From Methanothrix sp. (GTDB taxonomy: Archaea; Halobacteriota; Methanosarcinia; Methanotrichales; Methanotrichaceae), in contig JARYLI010000004.1 in assembly GCA_029907715.1 (NCBI GenBank), forward strand, positions 62,001-126,000: 64,000 nt of DNA. The letters run 5' to 3'. The notes below the pieces were generated by a model, which was given only the letters and a program-made list of their open reading frames with translations, was not told where the DNA came from and did no database searches. Positions 26,732 to 37,498 of the stretch are shown here, in pieces; the first letter of the stretch is position 1, and every line of letters starts with the position of its first letter. The position numbers and the translations under genes were made by a program.

Positions 26732-27319
26732 ATGGCGATGGTGCTTGGAATATCTGGAAGCCCGAAGAGCGGACGGAACACAGAGTACCTTCTCCAGAGG
26801 GCGCTGAGGGTGGCCTCGGAGAGGGGGTACAGGACAGAGAGCGTGCTCTGCTCCCGGGTCAGGGTGGAGTTCTGCACCGACTGTGGCGAGTGCGGCAAAG
26901 GGAAGAAATGCCCGATCGATGATGACATGCCAAAGATCTGCGAGCTGCTCCAGAGCGCGGACGGGATCGTGGTCGCCTCTCCTGTCTACTTCGGCTCTGT
27001 CACAGCGCAGCTCAAGGCGATTTTCGACCGCACTCTGCCCCTCCGTCGGCAGGGATTCAGGCTCAAGGACAAGGCCGGTTGCGCGATAGCCGTCGGGGGA
27101 TCGAGGAACGGGGGTCAGGAGAAGACGATAGATGTGATACATTCATGGATGCACATCCATGGGATGATTGTTGTCGGCGACAACAGCCACTTCGGCGGGA
27201 TCGCGGTCAGGCCCGCGGAGAATGATGATGTGGGCATCTCAACAGTGGAGGCGACCGCGAGCAAGCTCTGCGATCTGCTGGACCTCAAAAAGAAGGGCGG
27301 ATGCTGGAGCAGCGAATGA
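26732..27319 (+). CDS. Iron-sulfur flavoprotein
   Basis: A 195-residue flavodoxin-like protein of the Isf/NADPH-dependent FMN reductase family. Phosphate-binding loop GISGSPKSGRNTEYL; compact [4Fe-4S] motif C48, C51, C54, C60 (Cx2Cx2Cx5C in CTDCGECGKGKKC), the spacing known from the methanogen flavoprotein Isf, which takes electrons from ferredoxin and reduces oxygen or peroxide. VVASPVYFGSVTAQLKAIFDR is the second family motif. The stop overlaps the start of the RNase H gene. Confidence 0.9.
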   Translation: MAMVLGISGSPKSGRNTEYLLQRALRVASERGYRTESVLCSRVRVEFCTDCGECGKGKKCPIDDDMPKICELLQSADGIVVASPVYFGSVTAQLKAIFDRTLPLRRQGFRLKDKAGCAIAVGGSRNGGQEKTIDVIHSWMHIHGMIVVGDNSHFGGIAVRPAENDDVGISTVEATASKLCDLLDLKKKGGCWSSE

Positions 27320-27741
27320 TCACTGTATTCTTCGATGGCCTATGCAGTCCAAGAAATCCGGGCGGCGTGGCGGCATACGGTTACCTCATCTATCGCAACG
27401 GCGAGCTGCTACACAGAGGGTGGGGTGTGGTGGGCGAGGGCAGGGGCATGACGAACAACGTGGCTGAGTACGAGGCACTGCTCGCTGCGATCCGGTGGAT
27501 CCAGAAGAACGCCCACGGGGAGAGTGTGGTGTTCAAGGGTGATTCCAGGCTTGTCATAAAGCAGATGAGCGGCGAATGGAAGGTGAGGTCAGACACATCC
27601 AGGCGGTACGTCCCCTTGATAAAAAGCATGCTGGAGGGGATCGATCACAAGTTCGTCTGGATACCAAGAGAGGAGAATGTGGAGGCCGATGCCCTCTCCA
27701 AACACGCTTACGAGATGCACAGGAGAGGGCGCCAGGAGTGA
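27316..27741 (+). CDS. rnhA: Ribonuclease HI family protein
   Basis: A 141-residue type 1 RNase H. The four acidic catalytic residues are in FFDGLCSP, NNVAEYEALLAAI, FKGDSRLVIKQM and ENVEADALSKHA. It removes RNA from RNA-DNA hybrids. The basic loop of the E. coli enzyme is missing, as in other archaeal members. ATG 27316 overlaps the upstream stop (ATGA); the frame is open to 27301. Confidence 0.9.
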   Translation: MITVFFDGLCSPRNPGGVAAYGYLIYRNGELLHRGWGVVGEGRGMTNNVAEYEALLAAIRWIQKNAHGESVVFKGDSRLVIKQMSGEWKVRSDTSRRYVPLIKSMLEGIDHKFVWIPREENVEADALSKHAYEMHRRGRQE

Positions 27742-27744
27742 AAG

Positions 27745-28863
27745 ATGACCGGGAGCACATTCGGAACGGTCTTCAGGGTCACAACATGGGGAGAATCGCA
27801 TGGCAGAGCCGTCGGAGCTGTGGTTGATGGATGCCCTGCAGGGCTGGAGCTAAGCGAAAATGACGTGCAGAGGGAGCTCGACCGGAGGCGCCCCGGGCAG
27901 AGCACAGCGACAACGGAAAGGAGAGAGGCGGACGTGGTCGAGATCCTGAGCGGTGTGTTCGAGGGGCTCACAACCGGCACGCCCATATCGATGCTGGTGT
28001 GGAACAAGGACGCGAGAAGCTCCCATTACGATTCCATTCGCCACACCCCCCGTCCCGGGCATGCTGATTACACGTACCATGCGAAGTACGGGATCAGGGA
28101 CCACCGTGGCGGTGGGAGGGCATCTGCGAGGGAGACCGTGGGCAGGGTCGCGGCAGGGGCTGTGGCGAGGAAGCTTCTATCAGAGTTCGGAGTGGAGATC
28201 ACCGGATACGTCATCGAGCTCGGCGGCATCAGGGCGTCTCTCCCAGGATGGACCTCGAGGGGGAGCGTGGATAGAGAGGAGCTTCTGAGCATCAGAGAGC
28301 GAGCGGAATCGAGCCCCATCAGATGCCCGGACGCCGATGCGTCTTCAAGAATGCTCTCGCTCCTGGAGTCTGTGAGATCAGATGGGGACAGCATCGGTGG
28401 GGTGGTTGAGGTTGTCGCTATCGGCGTGCCCCCCGGACTTGGTGAGCCAGTCTTCGACAAGCTGGACGCAGATCTCGCCAAGGCCCTGATGAGCATTGGC
28501 GCGGTAAAGGCAGTCGAGATAGGGGCGGGCTTCGAGAGCGCCCGGCTGAGGGGAAGCGAGATGAACGATCCTATTCTTTACAGGAACGGCAGGATATCGT
28601 TTGAGAGGAACAACGCCGGTGGGATACTCGGCGGCATATCCACAGGCGCTCCGATCATATGCAGGATAGCCGTGAAGCCCACCCCGTCCATTGCCACCTC
28701 CCAGAGAACTGTGGATCTGCAGTCCGGAGAGGCTGTGGATATTTCTGTCAGGGGGCGGCACGACCCGGCGATACCTCCGAGAATTGTGCCTGTTGCAGAG
28801 GCGATGATCGCGCTGGTTCTTGCTGACCATCTCCTCCGCCAGAGGTCAGCGAGGCTGAGGTGA
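27745..28863 (+). CDS. aroC: Chorismate synthase
   Basis: A 372-residue enzyme making chorismate from EPSP with reduced FMN. Motifs: [26 protein letters not shown] and [19 protein letters not shown]. Full length. It starts three bases after rnhA and its stop is five bases from the next gene, giving a run of four tightly packed genes. Confidence 0.96.
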   Translation: MTGSTFGTVFRVTTWGESHGRAVGAVVDGCPAGLELSENDVQRELDRRRPGQSTATTERREADVVEILSGVFEGLTTGTPISMLVWNKDARSSHYDSIRHTPRPGHADYTYHAKYGIRDHRGGGRASARETVGRVAAGAVARKLLSEFGVEITGYVIELGGIRASLPGWTSRGSVDREELLSIRERAESSPIRCPDADASSRMLSLLESVRSDGDSIGGVVEVVAIGVPPGLGEPVFDKLDADLAKALMSIGAVKAVEIGAGFESARLRGSEMNDPILYRNGRISFERNNAGGILGGISTGAPIICRIAVKPTPSIATSQRTVDLQSGEAVDISVRGRHDPAIPPRIVPVAEAMIALVLADHLLRQRSARLR

Positions 28864-28867
28864 TGCT

Positions 28868-30655
28868 GTGCACATGTTCCACAGGCTCATACCTTTGGAT
28901 AAAGCGATCGAGCTCGTGCTTGAAGATGCTCCGGCTCCAAGGGTGAGGAGCGTTCATCTGAATGATGCGCTCGGCCGGGTCCTTGCCGGGAATGTGATCG
29001 CGGAGATCGATGTTCCTCACTTTGATCGAGCCGCCATGGACGGATATGCTGTGAGATCTGAGGACTGCATCGGCGCATCCGAACTCTCCCCTGTCAGGCT
29101 CAGGATCGCGGGATCGGTCTCAGCTGGCAGCATTCCCGGTACATCTGCAGGCCCTGGCGAGGCTGTGGAGGTATCGACGGGCTCTGCCATGCCTGAGGGT
29201 GCTGATGCTGTCGTGATGGTCGAGCATGCTGATGCGGTTGATGGTTATGTTATGATAAGAAGACCTGTGCACCCCTATGAGAACGTCCAGAGAAGGGGCG
29301 CTGATGTCTCTTTGGGAGAAAGGGTGCTGAGCGCGGGCACGCAGCTCGGCCCGAGGGAGATAGGCATGCTCGCAGCCCTGGGCATGAGCAGAGTGAACAT
29401 CAGGTCTCTCAAGGTAGGGGTGGCATCGACGGGAAATGAGATCCTATCGCCTGATGAAAATCTCGTGCCGTGCAGGATCTATGATGTGAACACATACACG
29501 ATCTCAGCCGCTCTCTCACAGCTCGGCGCAGAGCCTGTGGTATATGGCGTCGTTCCGGACAGCTACGATGCGCTTGCAGAAACGATCGCCACCGCTCTGA
29601 TCGATTGCGATATGGTGATTCTGAGTGGATCGACATCTGCAGGCCGGGGTGATATGCTCTACAGGGTTGTGAGCGATCTGGGGGAGCTGATCTTCCACGG
29701 GTTGAACCTCAAGCCGGGGAAGCCAACGCTCTTCGGCATGGTGGGAGGAAAGCCTGTGATCGGTCTGCCGGGGTATCCGACGAGCGCGCTGACCGTCTTC
29801 TGGCAGCTTGTGGCACCGATGATACAGCGCTCGCTCGGCCTGAGATCAGGATCTGTCTCCGTGAAAGCAACACTTGCCAGGCCGTTCAGATCCGAATCCA
29901 GGAGGCAGATGCTTCCTGTTATACTTCACAGGGGCAGGGCTTATCCGTTCGACAGGGGGAGCGGCGCTGTCACGACCCTGGCAGCATCTGATGGCATCGT
30001 CGACATCCCCGCGGAGCGGGAGTACCTGCAGGCAGGGGAGGTGGTTGATGTTTATCCGCTTTCACGGGATGATATCGATCTCATCATCAGCGGGGAGAGC
30101 TGCCCTCTGCTGGAATCTGCTCTGGATCGGATGAATCTGCGGTTCAGGTACATGGTAAGGGGATCCCTGAGAGCATTATCAGATCTCCAGGACGGGCTGG
30201 CGGACATCGCGTCTGTCACAGCCACAGGAGAAATACCGGATGATCTCAGGGTCGTTGCGTCCTACAGAAGAGAGCTCGGTCTCCTCTCCAGGAATCCTGA
30301 TCTTCTTCTGAATCCAGATGGTGCAACATTCGCAGCATGGAGCATGGAGTCCTGTGTACGATCCATCGTGGATTCGATGCTGCCTGGAGTGAGGAGGTCT
30401 CTGGAGGTCAGGACACACACAGGCGCGGCTCTGGCAGTGCTCCAGGGAAAGGCGGATCTCGCAATCGCGATCAAAGAATCTGCTCAGATGCTGGGGCTGC
30501 AGTTCAAGCATCTTGCTGAGGATGAGATCTCAATCGTTGCGAGAATGGATGACACGAGGGATATCATAAAAGGCATCGCTGATGCGCTCAAAGAGAGGTC
30601 TCAGAATGCGTCAGTGGGCATATCGATGGATGAACCGAATTCATTTCTGAGGTGA
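28868..30655 (+). CDS. moeA: MoeA-type molybdopterin molybdenumtransferase with C-terminal binding-protein-like domain
   Basis: A 595-residue fusion. Residues 1-410 are MoeA (PHFDRAAMDGYAVRSEDC, TGSAMPEGADAVVMVE, LSGSTSAGRGD, KPTLFGMVGGKPVIGLPGYP), which inserts molybdate or tungstate into adenylylated molybdopterin. Residues about 415-595 are a periplasmic-binding-protein-like domain (DGLADIASVTATGEIP, GAALAVLQGKADLAIAI) of the kind fused to MoeA in archaea, presumably sensing or holding the oxyanion. Useful here for the formylmethanofuran dehydrogenase at 60 kb. GTG 28868 has GGTGAT five bases ahead; ATG 28874 is an alternative. Confidence 0.93.
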   Translation: MHMFHRLIPLDKAIELVLEDAPAPRVRSVHLNDALGRVLAGNVIAEIDVPHFDRAAMDGYAVRSEDCIGASELSPVRLRIAGSVSAGSIPGTSAGPGEAVEVSTGSAMPEGADAVVMVEHADAVDGYVMIRRPVHPYENVQRRGADVSLGERVLSAGTQLGPREIGMLAALGMSRVNIRSLKVGVASTGNEILSPDENLVPCRIYDVNTYTISAALSQLGAEPVVYGVVPDSYDALAETIATALIDCDMVILSGSTSAGRGDMLYRVVSDLGELIFHGLNLKPGKPTLFGMVGGKPVIGLPGYPTSALTVFWQLVAPMIQRSLGLRSGSVSVKATLARPFRSESRRQMLPVILHRGRAYPFDRGSGAVTTLAASDGIVDIPAEREYLQAGEVVDVYPLSRDDIDLIISGESCPLLESALDRMNLRFRYMVRGSLRALSDLQDGLADIASVTATGEIPDDLRVVASYRRELGLLSRNPDLLLNPDGATFAAWSMESCVRSIVDSMLPGVRRSLEVRTHTGAALAVLQGKADLAIAIKESAQMLGLQFKHLAEDEISIVARMDDTRDIIKGIADALKERSQNASVGISMDEPNSFLR

Positions 30656-30743
30656 ATGTCGGCGCGTCCCCGTTCCCGACTGCTCCCTGATGCATTGACT
30701 CCCGCTGGCTGAGATCGGGGGCACCTCCAGACCTCCACGGCCT

Positions 30744-31409
30744 CTACCCATCCGCCTGGATCCGTTTCAGCCTGGCTCGACCCTCGCTCTCGACTATGCT
30801 GAGCCCGAACCTCTCCAGCAGAGCCCTCGCCTCGCCGTTGCTGTGCAGCATTATCTCTATCAGATCCCCTGGCTCGTCTATGTCGCACCCCGCCCTGTAC
30901 GAGTAGTAGTATCCGGTCTCGATTCCCAGCTCCTCGGCCTCTCTCTGGTGCTTCGCAAAGCTTAGACCAATGTATCTTGTCCTGAACCTTCCATCCCTTA
31001 TCAGGATCATGTTGGTCCCGCCGCCGCGGCCCGGAGCCAGGACGACGTCGCCAGGAACTCTGATGATTCCGAGGACATCCTCCTCACAGATCAGGGGGAG
31101 ATCTGCCATGACTATGAGGAGATCCGCAGGCCATCCCGCTGCCGCGTTCTCAGCGATGAGCTCGTTCAGAGCATCACCGAGCTCCAGCTCTGAGAACCTG
31201 AGGGATGCGTTGAGATCTCCAATGAGATCCTCACTCATCCCGGGGCGCGCAAGGACAGTCACCATCTCGATCGACCTCAGCGCCCTGAGCACATCCCTGA
31301 GCATCGCCACTGCAAGAAGCCATCTCTGCTCGCTGGAGAGCAGGGAAGAGAGGCGTCTCTTGCAGCCGCTCGATTTGAATGGAACAACGCAGTGTATGGG
31401 TCTGGGCAC
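30744..31409 (-). CDS. cofC: 2-phospho-L-lactate guanylyltransferase
   Basis: A 221-residue nucleotidyltransferase that activates 2-phospholactate (or phosphoenolpyruvate) for coenzyme F420 synthesis. Visible: VVPFKSSGCKRRLSSLL at the N terminus, VMADLPLICEEDV, and APGRGGGTNMILIR. It begins with GTG; a TATA-like ATCATTTATC lies about 28 bases upstream (near 31437), so the message seems leaderless. cofE lies just upstream on the same strand, but with a 108-base gap and this separate promoter. Confidence 0.92.
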   Translation of the reverse strand: MPRPIHCVVPFKSSGCKRRLSSLLSSEQRWLLAVAMLRDVLRALRSIEMVTVLARPGMSEDLIGDLNASLRFSELELGDALNELIAENAAAGWPADLLIVMADLPLICEEDVLGIIRVPGDVVLAPGRGGGTNMILIRDGRFRTRYIGLSFAKHQREAEELGIETGYYYSYRAGCDIDEPGDLIEIMLHSNGEARALLERFGLSIVESEGRARLKRIQADG

Positions 31410-31517
31410 ACGCTGATCTTGGCTGATGGAGATAAATGATTTGCGTTGCTACATGGGGAAGCGGAACTCTCAGCGTCAATCGCTCCAGTACAGGAGCCTG
31501 CGCCATGAGTGCTTCAG

Positions 31518-32267
31518 TCAGGCTCTTCGGGATCCACGCCCTGAAAGTACAGCTCTTATCACATCCTGCTCCTCCGGCATGAAGACGCTGCCATCGCCAT
31601 CGAAGCGCGGCAGCCCTCGAACGACGACCACGGGCGTTGAATCCCCTGCCTCTCCCATCAGCAGGTTCGCCATCCCTGCTATCTCATCAGCCACTGCCTC
31701 CAGGGTTATCTCTAGCTTCCTGCCGTGGATATCAGAGGCACCTCTCCAGTCCCTGATGGGGGAGAGGCCGGACCAGCCGATCGCCACGCCAGCGACCCCG
31801 AACCTGAACGGTCTGCCGCAGGTATCTGTTATTATGACCGGACAATCCCTGCTCAGCTCTCTGCGTATCCGCTCAGCGCTCAGCGATGGGTTCTCCGGAA
31901 GGAGCAGTATCCTCCCTGCCGGCACGTTCGACTGGTCTATGCCAGCGTTGACGCAGACGTGACCGAACCTGGTGACGACCAGGAGAAACGGGCGCTCGAG
32001 GAGGATCTGAGCGGACTCCTCGAGAACCGCCTGAACAAACCTGGGGTCCTTTCCGAGATTTCCTGCAATCTTAAACGCCCTCTCTCCTGGCGTGTAAGAG
32101 CTCAGATCCCTGACCCTTCCCTCGGATTTTGAGACCACAGTGCTTGCAATGCAGACCAGATCGCCATCTAGTAGCTCGAACCTCGACTGGATCAGGTCCG
32201 CGAGACAGTCACCCTCCTTGATAACAGGAAGACCCCTTACGAGATGCAGGCTCACAGATTCAATCAT
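31518..32267 (-). CDS. cofE: Coenzyme F420:L-glutamate ligase
   Basis: A 249-residue enzyme adding glutamates to F420-0. Family motifs: [38 protein letters not shown], and [19 protein letters not shown]. Its ATG overlaps the stop of the upstream oxidoreductase gene (ATGA), so it is translated as the last gene of the 2-oxoacid oxidoreductase operon, an unusual partnership. Confidence 0.95.
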   Translation of the reverse strand: MIESVSLHLVRGLPVIKEGDCLADLIQSRFELLDGDLVCIASTVVSKSEGRVRDLSSYTPGERAFKIAGNLGKDPRFVQAVLEESAQILLERPFLLVVTRFGHVCVNAGIDQSNVPAGRILLLPENPSLSAERIRRELSRDCPVIITDTCGRPFRFGVAGVAIGWSGLSPIRDWRGASDIHGRKLEITLEAVADEIAGMANLLMGEAGDSTPVVVVRGLPRFDGDGSVFMPEEQDVIRAVLSGRGSRRA

Positions 32268-33676
32268 CGGACCATCTTCCGCACCCAGTCCGCCCCTGCC
32301 CCGAATATCTCCAGGTTCAGAGGCACCAGCTTCGGCTTCTTAGAGAAGGCGTCCTTTATCGCGCCCACAAACGAGTCCTCAGGGAGCCCAAGACTGCCGG
32401 AGGCCATGAGAGCGCCGAGCATCGCGGTGTTCGCAGCCTGCTGTGCTCCCTTCTGCGTGGCGATCTCCGTCGCAGGCACAGGTATGGAATTCATGCTTCC
32501 CTTAAACTCGCCCGCGAGCATATCATAGAGCACGAGCTCTCTGACACTGGACGAGAACTTCTCCAGCGACGGCCGGTTGAATGCCACCAGGATATCGATC
32601 TCATCCACGACAGGCGATGATATCGGCTCTCCTGATATCACCACAGTGCAGTTTGATGTGCCTCCCCTCTGCTCCGGCCCGTAGTCCGGGTACCATGAGA
32701 CGAACCTGCGCGAAAGATACGCGGCCTGGGCGAGCGCGAGCCCCATGCTGAGAACACCCTGCCCTCCGAAACCGGAGATCCTGACGCTTCGCGTGCCGAA
32801 CTCTGGATCAGGCACCGGCTCTATCGCCCCCTCTCCTGACACACCAAATATGCGGTCAAGCGCCTCCTTTGAGAAATCGCTCCTGCTCCTCACAATCGGC
32901 TCAGCCTCTGCGGATCTGTCCCTGAACCGCTTCAGAGGGAACTCCCTCTCCATCTCCTCATTTATGAAGCGCTCAACTCCCTTGGCATCCATCCTCAGTA
33001 TCGTCGGGCATGGCGAGAGGAACTCCACAAAAGCGTATCCCTTCTTGTCCCTCTGTATCTCAAGCGCCTTCCTCACCGCCCTTCTGGCCTTCCTGATGTG
33101 CTCTATATCAGAGAGAGAGACGCGCTCTATGTAAACAGGCGCCCTGAGCGTGTCCAGGATCTCGCAGATGTGCAGTGGGTAGCCCGCCTCTCTTGGATCT
33201 CTTCCAGTTGGCGTTGTGGATGTGACCTCTCCAACCAGTGTGGTCGGAGCCATCTGGCCGCCCGTCATCCCGTAGACCGTGTTGTTGACGAAGAAGACGG
33301 CCATCTTCTCCCCGCGGTTAGCGGCCTGTATCGTCTCGTTGAGCCCTATTGACGCGAGATCACCATCCCCCTGATATGAGATCACTATCGCATCGTCCTC
33401 AGCCCTTGAAATCCCTGTGCCTATTGCAGGAGCTCTGCCATGGGCTGCCTGGACATGGCCACAGTCAAGGTAGTAGTAGGCGAAGACAGCACACCCGACA
33501 GGACTCAGAAGGACGCATCTGTCCTGTATGCCGAGATCAGCCATCGCCTCGCCTATAAGCTTGTGCAGGATACCATGGCCACAGCCGGGACAGTAGTGCG
33601 TCGCTCCTGGTGCGCTTCCCCCCTTCCTGGGGTACTCGCTGTAAAGGCCCGGATGCCCGCCGAGATCTTTTCTCAT
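32264..33676 (-). CDS. 2-oxoacid:ferredoxin oxidoreductase, fused beta-gamma subunits
   Basis: A 470-residue fusion. Residues about 20-280 are the TPP-binding beta subunit ([48 protein letters not shown]); residues about 290-470 are the gamma subunit ([34 protein letters not shown]). With the alpha gene just upstream (four-base overlap) it makes an enzyme that oxidatively decarboxylates a branched or other 2-oxo acid, or runs in reverse, with ferredoxin. The substrate (2-oxoisovalerate type is the nearest) is not certain. Confidence 0.9.
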   Translation of the reverse strand: MRKDLGGHPGLYSEYPRKGGSAPGATHYCPGCGHGILHKLIGEAMADLGIQDRCVLLSPVGCAVFAYYYLDCGHVQAAHGRAPAIGTGISRAEDDAIVISYQGDGDLASIGLNETIQAANRGEKMAVFFVNNTVYGMTGGQMAPTTLVGEVTSTTPTGRDPREAGYPLHICEILDTLRAPVYIERVSLSDIEHIRKARRAVRKALEIQRDKKGYAFVEFLSPCPTILRMDAKGVERFINEEMEREFPLKRFRDRSAEAEPIVRSRSDFSKEALDRIFGVSGEGAIEPVPDPEFGTRSVRISGFGGQGVLSMGLALAQAAYLSRRFVSWYPDYGPEQRGGTSNCTVVISGEPISSPVVDEIDILVAFNRPSLEKFSSSVRELVLYDMLAGEFKGSMNSIPVPATEIATQKGAQQAANTAMLGALMASGSLGLPEDSFVGAIKDAFSKKPKLVPLNLEIFGAGADWVRKMVR

Positions 33677-34716
33677 CTGCTCACCTCTCTGATCTTTCTC
33701 ATGATCTCCTCGCGTGTGATGAGATTGCCTCCGTACCTCGAGACAAGCTCAACATCTGCGCCTGTTGCGAGAATTATGTCATCCCTCATCTGGCCGTCGC
33801 TCATCTCCACAGATATGAACCTGCAGCCCCGGTCAGCGATCTCCTTTAACGCCCTGTCCGGGAACGGGAAGAGCGTTATGGGCCTGAACAGACCTGCCCT
33901 CACGCCATCCCGCCTGGCGGCATCGACCGCAGACCTGGCGATCCTGCTGCTTATGCCATACGACACAAGAACCACATTTGCATCGTCCATCCTGTAGGTC
34001 TCATAGGATACCTCTTTCTCCCTTATGCGCCTGTACTTCTCCTGAAGCCTGAGGTTGTGTCTCTCAAGTTCATCGAAGTTGAGAAAGATCGATGTTATAA
34101 CATTCCCTCTCGTCTCACGTGTCCCACAGACCGCCCATGATGTGTCTATCACCGGCGTGATCGCGCTCTCAGGGAACCTGAGCGGCTCGACCATGTGTCC
34201 CAGAACACCATCTGCAAGCACTACGGCCGGGTTCCTGTATTTGAACGCAAGCTCGAAGGCTTTTATGGTGTGATCGCACATCTCCTGTACGGAGTTTGGA
34301 GCAAGCACGATGTTCCTGTAGCAGCCGTGTCCCCCGCCTTTTGTGGTCTGGTTGTAATCCGACTGCTCTGGCCCTATGTTGCCCAGGCCAGGTCCTGCTC
34401 TGTTGATATCTACTATGACGCACGGGAGCTCGGCCCCTGCCAGGTAGCTCACGCCCTCCTGCTTGAGGCTCATGCCGGGTCCTGAGGAGGCGGCAAGCAC
34501 CCTGTGTCCGGCAGCAGCCGCCCCATAAACCATGTTTATCGCGGCCTCCTCAGACTCAGCCTGGACGAACTTCCTCCCAACCATCGGGAAGTACCTGGCT
34601 GCCTCCTGGAGGATCTCGCTTGCAGGGGTTATGGGGTAGCCGAAGAAGCAGTCGCAGCCCGCATACATCGCCCCGATCACAACAGCTGTATTGCCCGCTA
34701 CCAGCTTTGATGGCAT
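33673..34716 (-). CDS. 2-oxoacid:ferredoxin oxidoreductase, alpha subunit
   Basis: A 347-residue alpha subunit (pyrimidine domain of the TPP enzyme). Landmarks: [52 protein letters not shown] start at ATG 34716 ([12 protein letters not shown]), just after the stop of the synthetase-ferredoxin gene; ATG 34752 would overlap that gene. No separate ferredoxin (delta) subunit gene is present; the ferredoxin tail of the upstream synthetase probably fills that part. Confidence 0.92.
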   Translation of the reverse strand: MPSKLVAGNTAVVIGAMYAGCDCFFGYPITPASEILQEAARYFPMVGRKFVQAESEEAAINMVYGAAAAGHRVLAASSGPGMSLKQEGVSYLAGAELPCVIVDINRAGPGLGNIGPEQSDYNQTTKGGGHGCYRNIVLAPNSVQEMCDHTIKAFELAFKYRNPAVVLADGVLGHMVEPLRFPESAITPVIDTSWAVCGTRETRGNVITSIFLNFDELERHNLRLQEKYRRIREKEVSYETYRMDDANVVLVSYGISSRIARSAVDAARRDGVRAGLFRPITLFPFPDRALKEIADRGCRFISVEMSDGQMRDDIILATGADVELVSRYGGNLITREEIMRKIREVSR

Positions 34717-34720
34717 GATC

Positions 34721-36619
34721 TCACTCGCCCTTCGATGGTATGTGAACAGCAAGCGCGTTTGGCTCGGGGCATGTGTAGTAGCATGCGCCGCATCCTATGC
34801 ATCCGTCGCCCAGGTACGTCGAGTATCTGTAGCCCCTGCTGTTCAGCTCCTCACTCATCCTGAGCACGTTCACAGGGCATGCTAGAACGCACCGCTCACA
34901 GCCCTTGCATTCCGTTATATTTATAATTGGATACGGCTTGTCCTTCTCCCTGATCTCCACTCTTCTTATCTTCCCGCTTATCGTCTTCGGGAGCTCCTCC
35001 ACGAACTCCACGATCCTGGGGTACTTGTATGGGGCTGTTATCCTCTTGACATGCTCCTGCAGCTCTCTCTTCAGCTCCTCTGAGGGAGTGTAGCCCTTAG
35101 TGAGAACCACAGTCGCCTTGATCACCTGCCCTCTTATGGGATCTGGAACGCCTGTTATGGCGCACTCCAGGACCGCGGGATGTGTCATCAGGGCGCTCTC
35201 GACCTCAAACGGCCCGACCCTGTAGCCGGAGGTCTTTATCATGTCATCTGTCCTTCCAACGAACCAGATGTATCCGTCCTCATCGACCCACGCGGTATCT
35301 CCCGTGTGATAGTATCCATCGTGCCAGGTGTTTCTCACCCTGTCTGGATCGAGGTGATAGTCGATGAAGAGCCCGACCGGCTTTCCTTTGTCTGTACGGA
35401 TGACTATCTCGCCCTCCTCTCCCACCTCGCATTGCCTGCTGTCCTTCAGGAGAACGATATCGAAGCCAGGTGCGGGCTTGCCCATGGATCCCGGCTTCGG
35501 CTCCATCCACGGGAAGTTCGCTATCGTCACCACAGTTTCAGTCTGGCCATAGCCCTCCATCAGCCTGAGGCCTGTGACCTCCAGAAACTTCTCATACACC
35601 GATGGATTCAGGGGCTCGCCTGCGGTGACCGCGTATTTTAATGTGGAGAAATCGTACTTCGACATATCCCCCTTGATCATGAACCTGTAGATCGTCGGAG
35701 GGGCGCAGAATGTTGTGACCTTATATTTTGATAGCTTCTCCATCATCCTTCCCGCATCAAACCTGTCGTAGTCGTAGACGAAAACCGCTGAGCCGGCTAT
35801 CCACTGGCCGTATATCTTGCCCCAGGCGCACTTCGCCCAGCCTGTATCCGCGACCGTGTAGTGCAGTCCATCATCCATGACGTTCTGCCAGTACTTCGCT
35901 GTGAGTATGTGTCCCAGCGGGTATGTCTGATCATGCTTCACCATCTTTGGATAGCCTGTGGTTCCGGAGGTGAAGTAAGCTATAAGCACATCCTCGTTCC
36001 TGGTGGCCTCCTCCCCAGCAGGTCTTGTGAAATCAGGAGATGCATCAGCAAGCGCGCGCCTGAAGTTTATCCATCCCTCCCTCTCCTGATCCTCTCTGCC
36101 CACAAATGCTTTTATGAGATGGATATCGCCGAGCTCTTTGTGAGCGAGATCGACCTCCTCAGGCACGCCATCCTCGATGATGCACACAACCATCTTCAGG
36201 TTAGCCTTTTTTATTCTGTAGACAATGTCCTTCGCCTTGAGCATGTGGGTCGAAGGGATGGCCACAGCCCCTATCTTGTTGAGCCCTATCATGCAGATCC
36301 AGAAGTCGTAGCGGCTCTTCAGCGTGAGCATCACAGTATCGCCTTTTCTGATTCCGTAGCTCCTGAAGAGACTGGCCGCTCTGTCGCTCCAGTGCTTCAT
36401 GTCCCTGAATGTGAATATCCTCTCCTCACCGTGATCGTTGCACCAGACCAGAGCGATCTTATCAGGCTGTTCATGAGCGTAAACATCGACGACATCGTAG
36501 GCGAAGTTGAAGTTCTCCGGAACTATTATTCTGAAGTTGTTCCTGAAATCCTCGTATGAGTCGAACTCGACCCTTGACACAAACTTGTGCAGAAGCGATG
36601 CCAAATAAAGCCCCTCCAT
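34721..36619 (-). CDS. Acyl-CoA synthetase fused to a 2[4Fe-4S] ferredoxin domain
   Basis: A 632-residue fusion. Residues 1-570 are an AMP-forming acyl-CoA synthetase: [45 protein letters not shown], and the acetyl-lysine site in TISGKIRR. The last 60 residues are a ferredoxin: [16 protein letters not shown] and [14 protein letters not shown]. Followed directly by the 2-oxoacid oxidoreductase genes, which lack their own ferredoxin subunit. The arrangement suggests a complex in which acyl-CoA formation and ferredoxin-linked keto-acid chemistry meet. The sequence is closer to medium/branched-chain (MACS) synthetases than to the abundant acetyl-CoA synthetase of Methanothrix. Start ATG 36619; GTG 36622 also possible. 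Confidence 0.9.
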   Translation of the reverse strand: MEGLYLASLLHKFVSRVEFDSYEDFRNNFRIIVPENFNFAYDVVDVYAHEQPDKIALVWCNDHGEERIFTFRDMKHWSDRAASLFRSYGIRKGDTVMLTLKSRYDFWICMIGLNKIGAVAIPSTHMLKAKDIVYRIKKANLKMVVCIIEDGVPEEVDLAHKELGDIHLIKAFVGREDQEREGWINFRRALADASPDFTRPAGEEATRNEDVLIAYFTSGTTGYPKMVKHDQTYPLGHILTAKYWQNVMDDGLHYTVADTGWAKCAWGKIYGQWIAGSAVFVYDYDRFDAGRMMEKLSKYKVTTFCAPPTIYRFMIKGDMSKYDFSTLKYAVTAGEPLNPSVYEKFLEVTGLRLMEGYGQTETVVTIANFPWMEPKPGSMGKPAPGFDIVLLKDSRQCEVGEEGEIVIRTDKGKPVGLFIDYHLDPDRVRNTWHDGYYHTGDTAWVDEDGYIWFVGRTDDMIKTSGYRVGPFEVESALMTHPAVLECAITGVPDPIRGQVIKATVVLTKGYTPSEELKRELQEHVKRITAPYKYPRIVEFVEELPKTISGKIRRVEIREKDKPYPIINITECKGCERCVLACPVNVLRMSEELNSRGYRYSTYLGDGCIGCGACYYTCPEPNALAVHIPSKGE

Positions 36620-37167
36620 CACATGACAATGACAAGCATCCTGGCAGGTCTGTTGTTGAGAGCCTCCATGGCATGATCATATGACGAATCGAAGAATATC
36701 GAATCTCCCTCGTTGAGGACGATCTCGTTGTTGTGAATGTATATCTTTATGGTCCCCTCGAGGATGTAGTCGAACTCCTGGCCGGGATGGCTGTAGACAG
36801 CTGGCTTTTCCGACCTCGGCTCGACGGTGACTATGAACGGCTCCGCCTTCTTATGAGCGAACCTCCCTGCGAGGCTCTGGTACCTGTACTGCTTCCTTCT
36901 CTCGACCTCAACGCCCTCCCCCTTTCTGGTCACAGTGAATATGCTCATCTTTGGCTCCTGGCCTGTGAGCAGAAGGCTCATATCGACATCGAGGCGCTGC
37001 GCGATCTTGAAAAGCAGACTCGCCGGTATGTCCAGATGGCCTGACTCGTACCCGCAGTAGGTCTCAAGCGGCACTTTGAGATAGCCGGCCATCTCCTCTG
37101 GTGATATCTTTGAGAGCTCTCGAAGCTCACGTATCCGCGATCCGATCTCCTCAAGCTTCTCGTTCAT
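36619..37167 (-). CDS. XRE-family regulator with cupin domain
   Basis: A 182-residue regulator. Residues 8-65 are a helix-turn-helix ([36 protein letters not shown]); residues about 105-180 are a cupin ([37 protein letters not shown]). Such proteins sense small carboxylates or CoA-related ligands. It overlaps the synthetase gene and is the first gene of the operon, so it probably controls it. TATA-like CTATATAC (about 37190-37197) lies 25 bases upstream of ATG 37167: a leaderless message. The frame is open to 37239 but the promoter lies within that part. Confidence 0.9.
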   Translation of the reverse strand: MNEKLEEIGSRIRELRELSKISPEEMAGYLKVPLETYCGYESGHLDIPASLLFKIAQRLDVDMSLLLTGQEPKMSIFTVTRKGEGVEVERRKQYRYQSLAGRFAHKKAEPFIVTVEPRSEKPAVYSHPGQEFDYILEGTIKIYIHNNEIVLNEGDSIFFDSSYDHAMEALNNRPARMLVIVM

Positions 37168-37374
37168 GGTGGTCAAGCAATATCTGCATGTATATAGAAC
37201 CTGTCGCTGAAGATGCGTTTCCTGGAACACCATTCTCAATCACACATCGCTGGTTGGACGGGGCACCAACCTGACCAACGCCATCACAGCTGTAAAGGGT
37301 ATCAGGCCTCGAAGGCACGAACGACGATCGCATGGCGTGCTTTATGCGCAACATCCGGACGCATTAACGGCAGA
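37168..37374. promoter_or_regulatory. Promoter region of the synthetase/oxidoreductase operon
   Basis: TATA box on the minus strand at about 37190-37197 for the regulator-first operon. The rest, up to the mobile element at 37375, shows no gene. ACGGCAGA at 37367-37374 is the left target duplication of that element. Confidence 0.6.
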
Positions 37375-37498
37375 CGCTCTTATCCATATTATGACTTGCC
37401 CATAGAAGTACTGGTTCTGCTATGCATTCCTGGTGAATGAATAAGTGCGTTCAGCAACCACATTGTATGACCCACAAGTTGCCAATCACATAAGAGCG
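37375..37498. mobile_element. MITE, intact copy A
   Basis: A 124-bp non-coding element bounded by perfect 9-bp terminal inverted repeats CGCTCTTAT and ATAAGAGCG. It is flanked by a perfect 8-bp direct repeat ACGGCAGA (37367-37374 and 37499-37506), the mark of transposition. The inner part is shared with the copies at 55 kb; 27 bases (37439-37465) are identical with 55247-55273. No transposase is encoded, so it must have been moved in trans. Confidence 0.88.
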
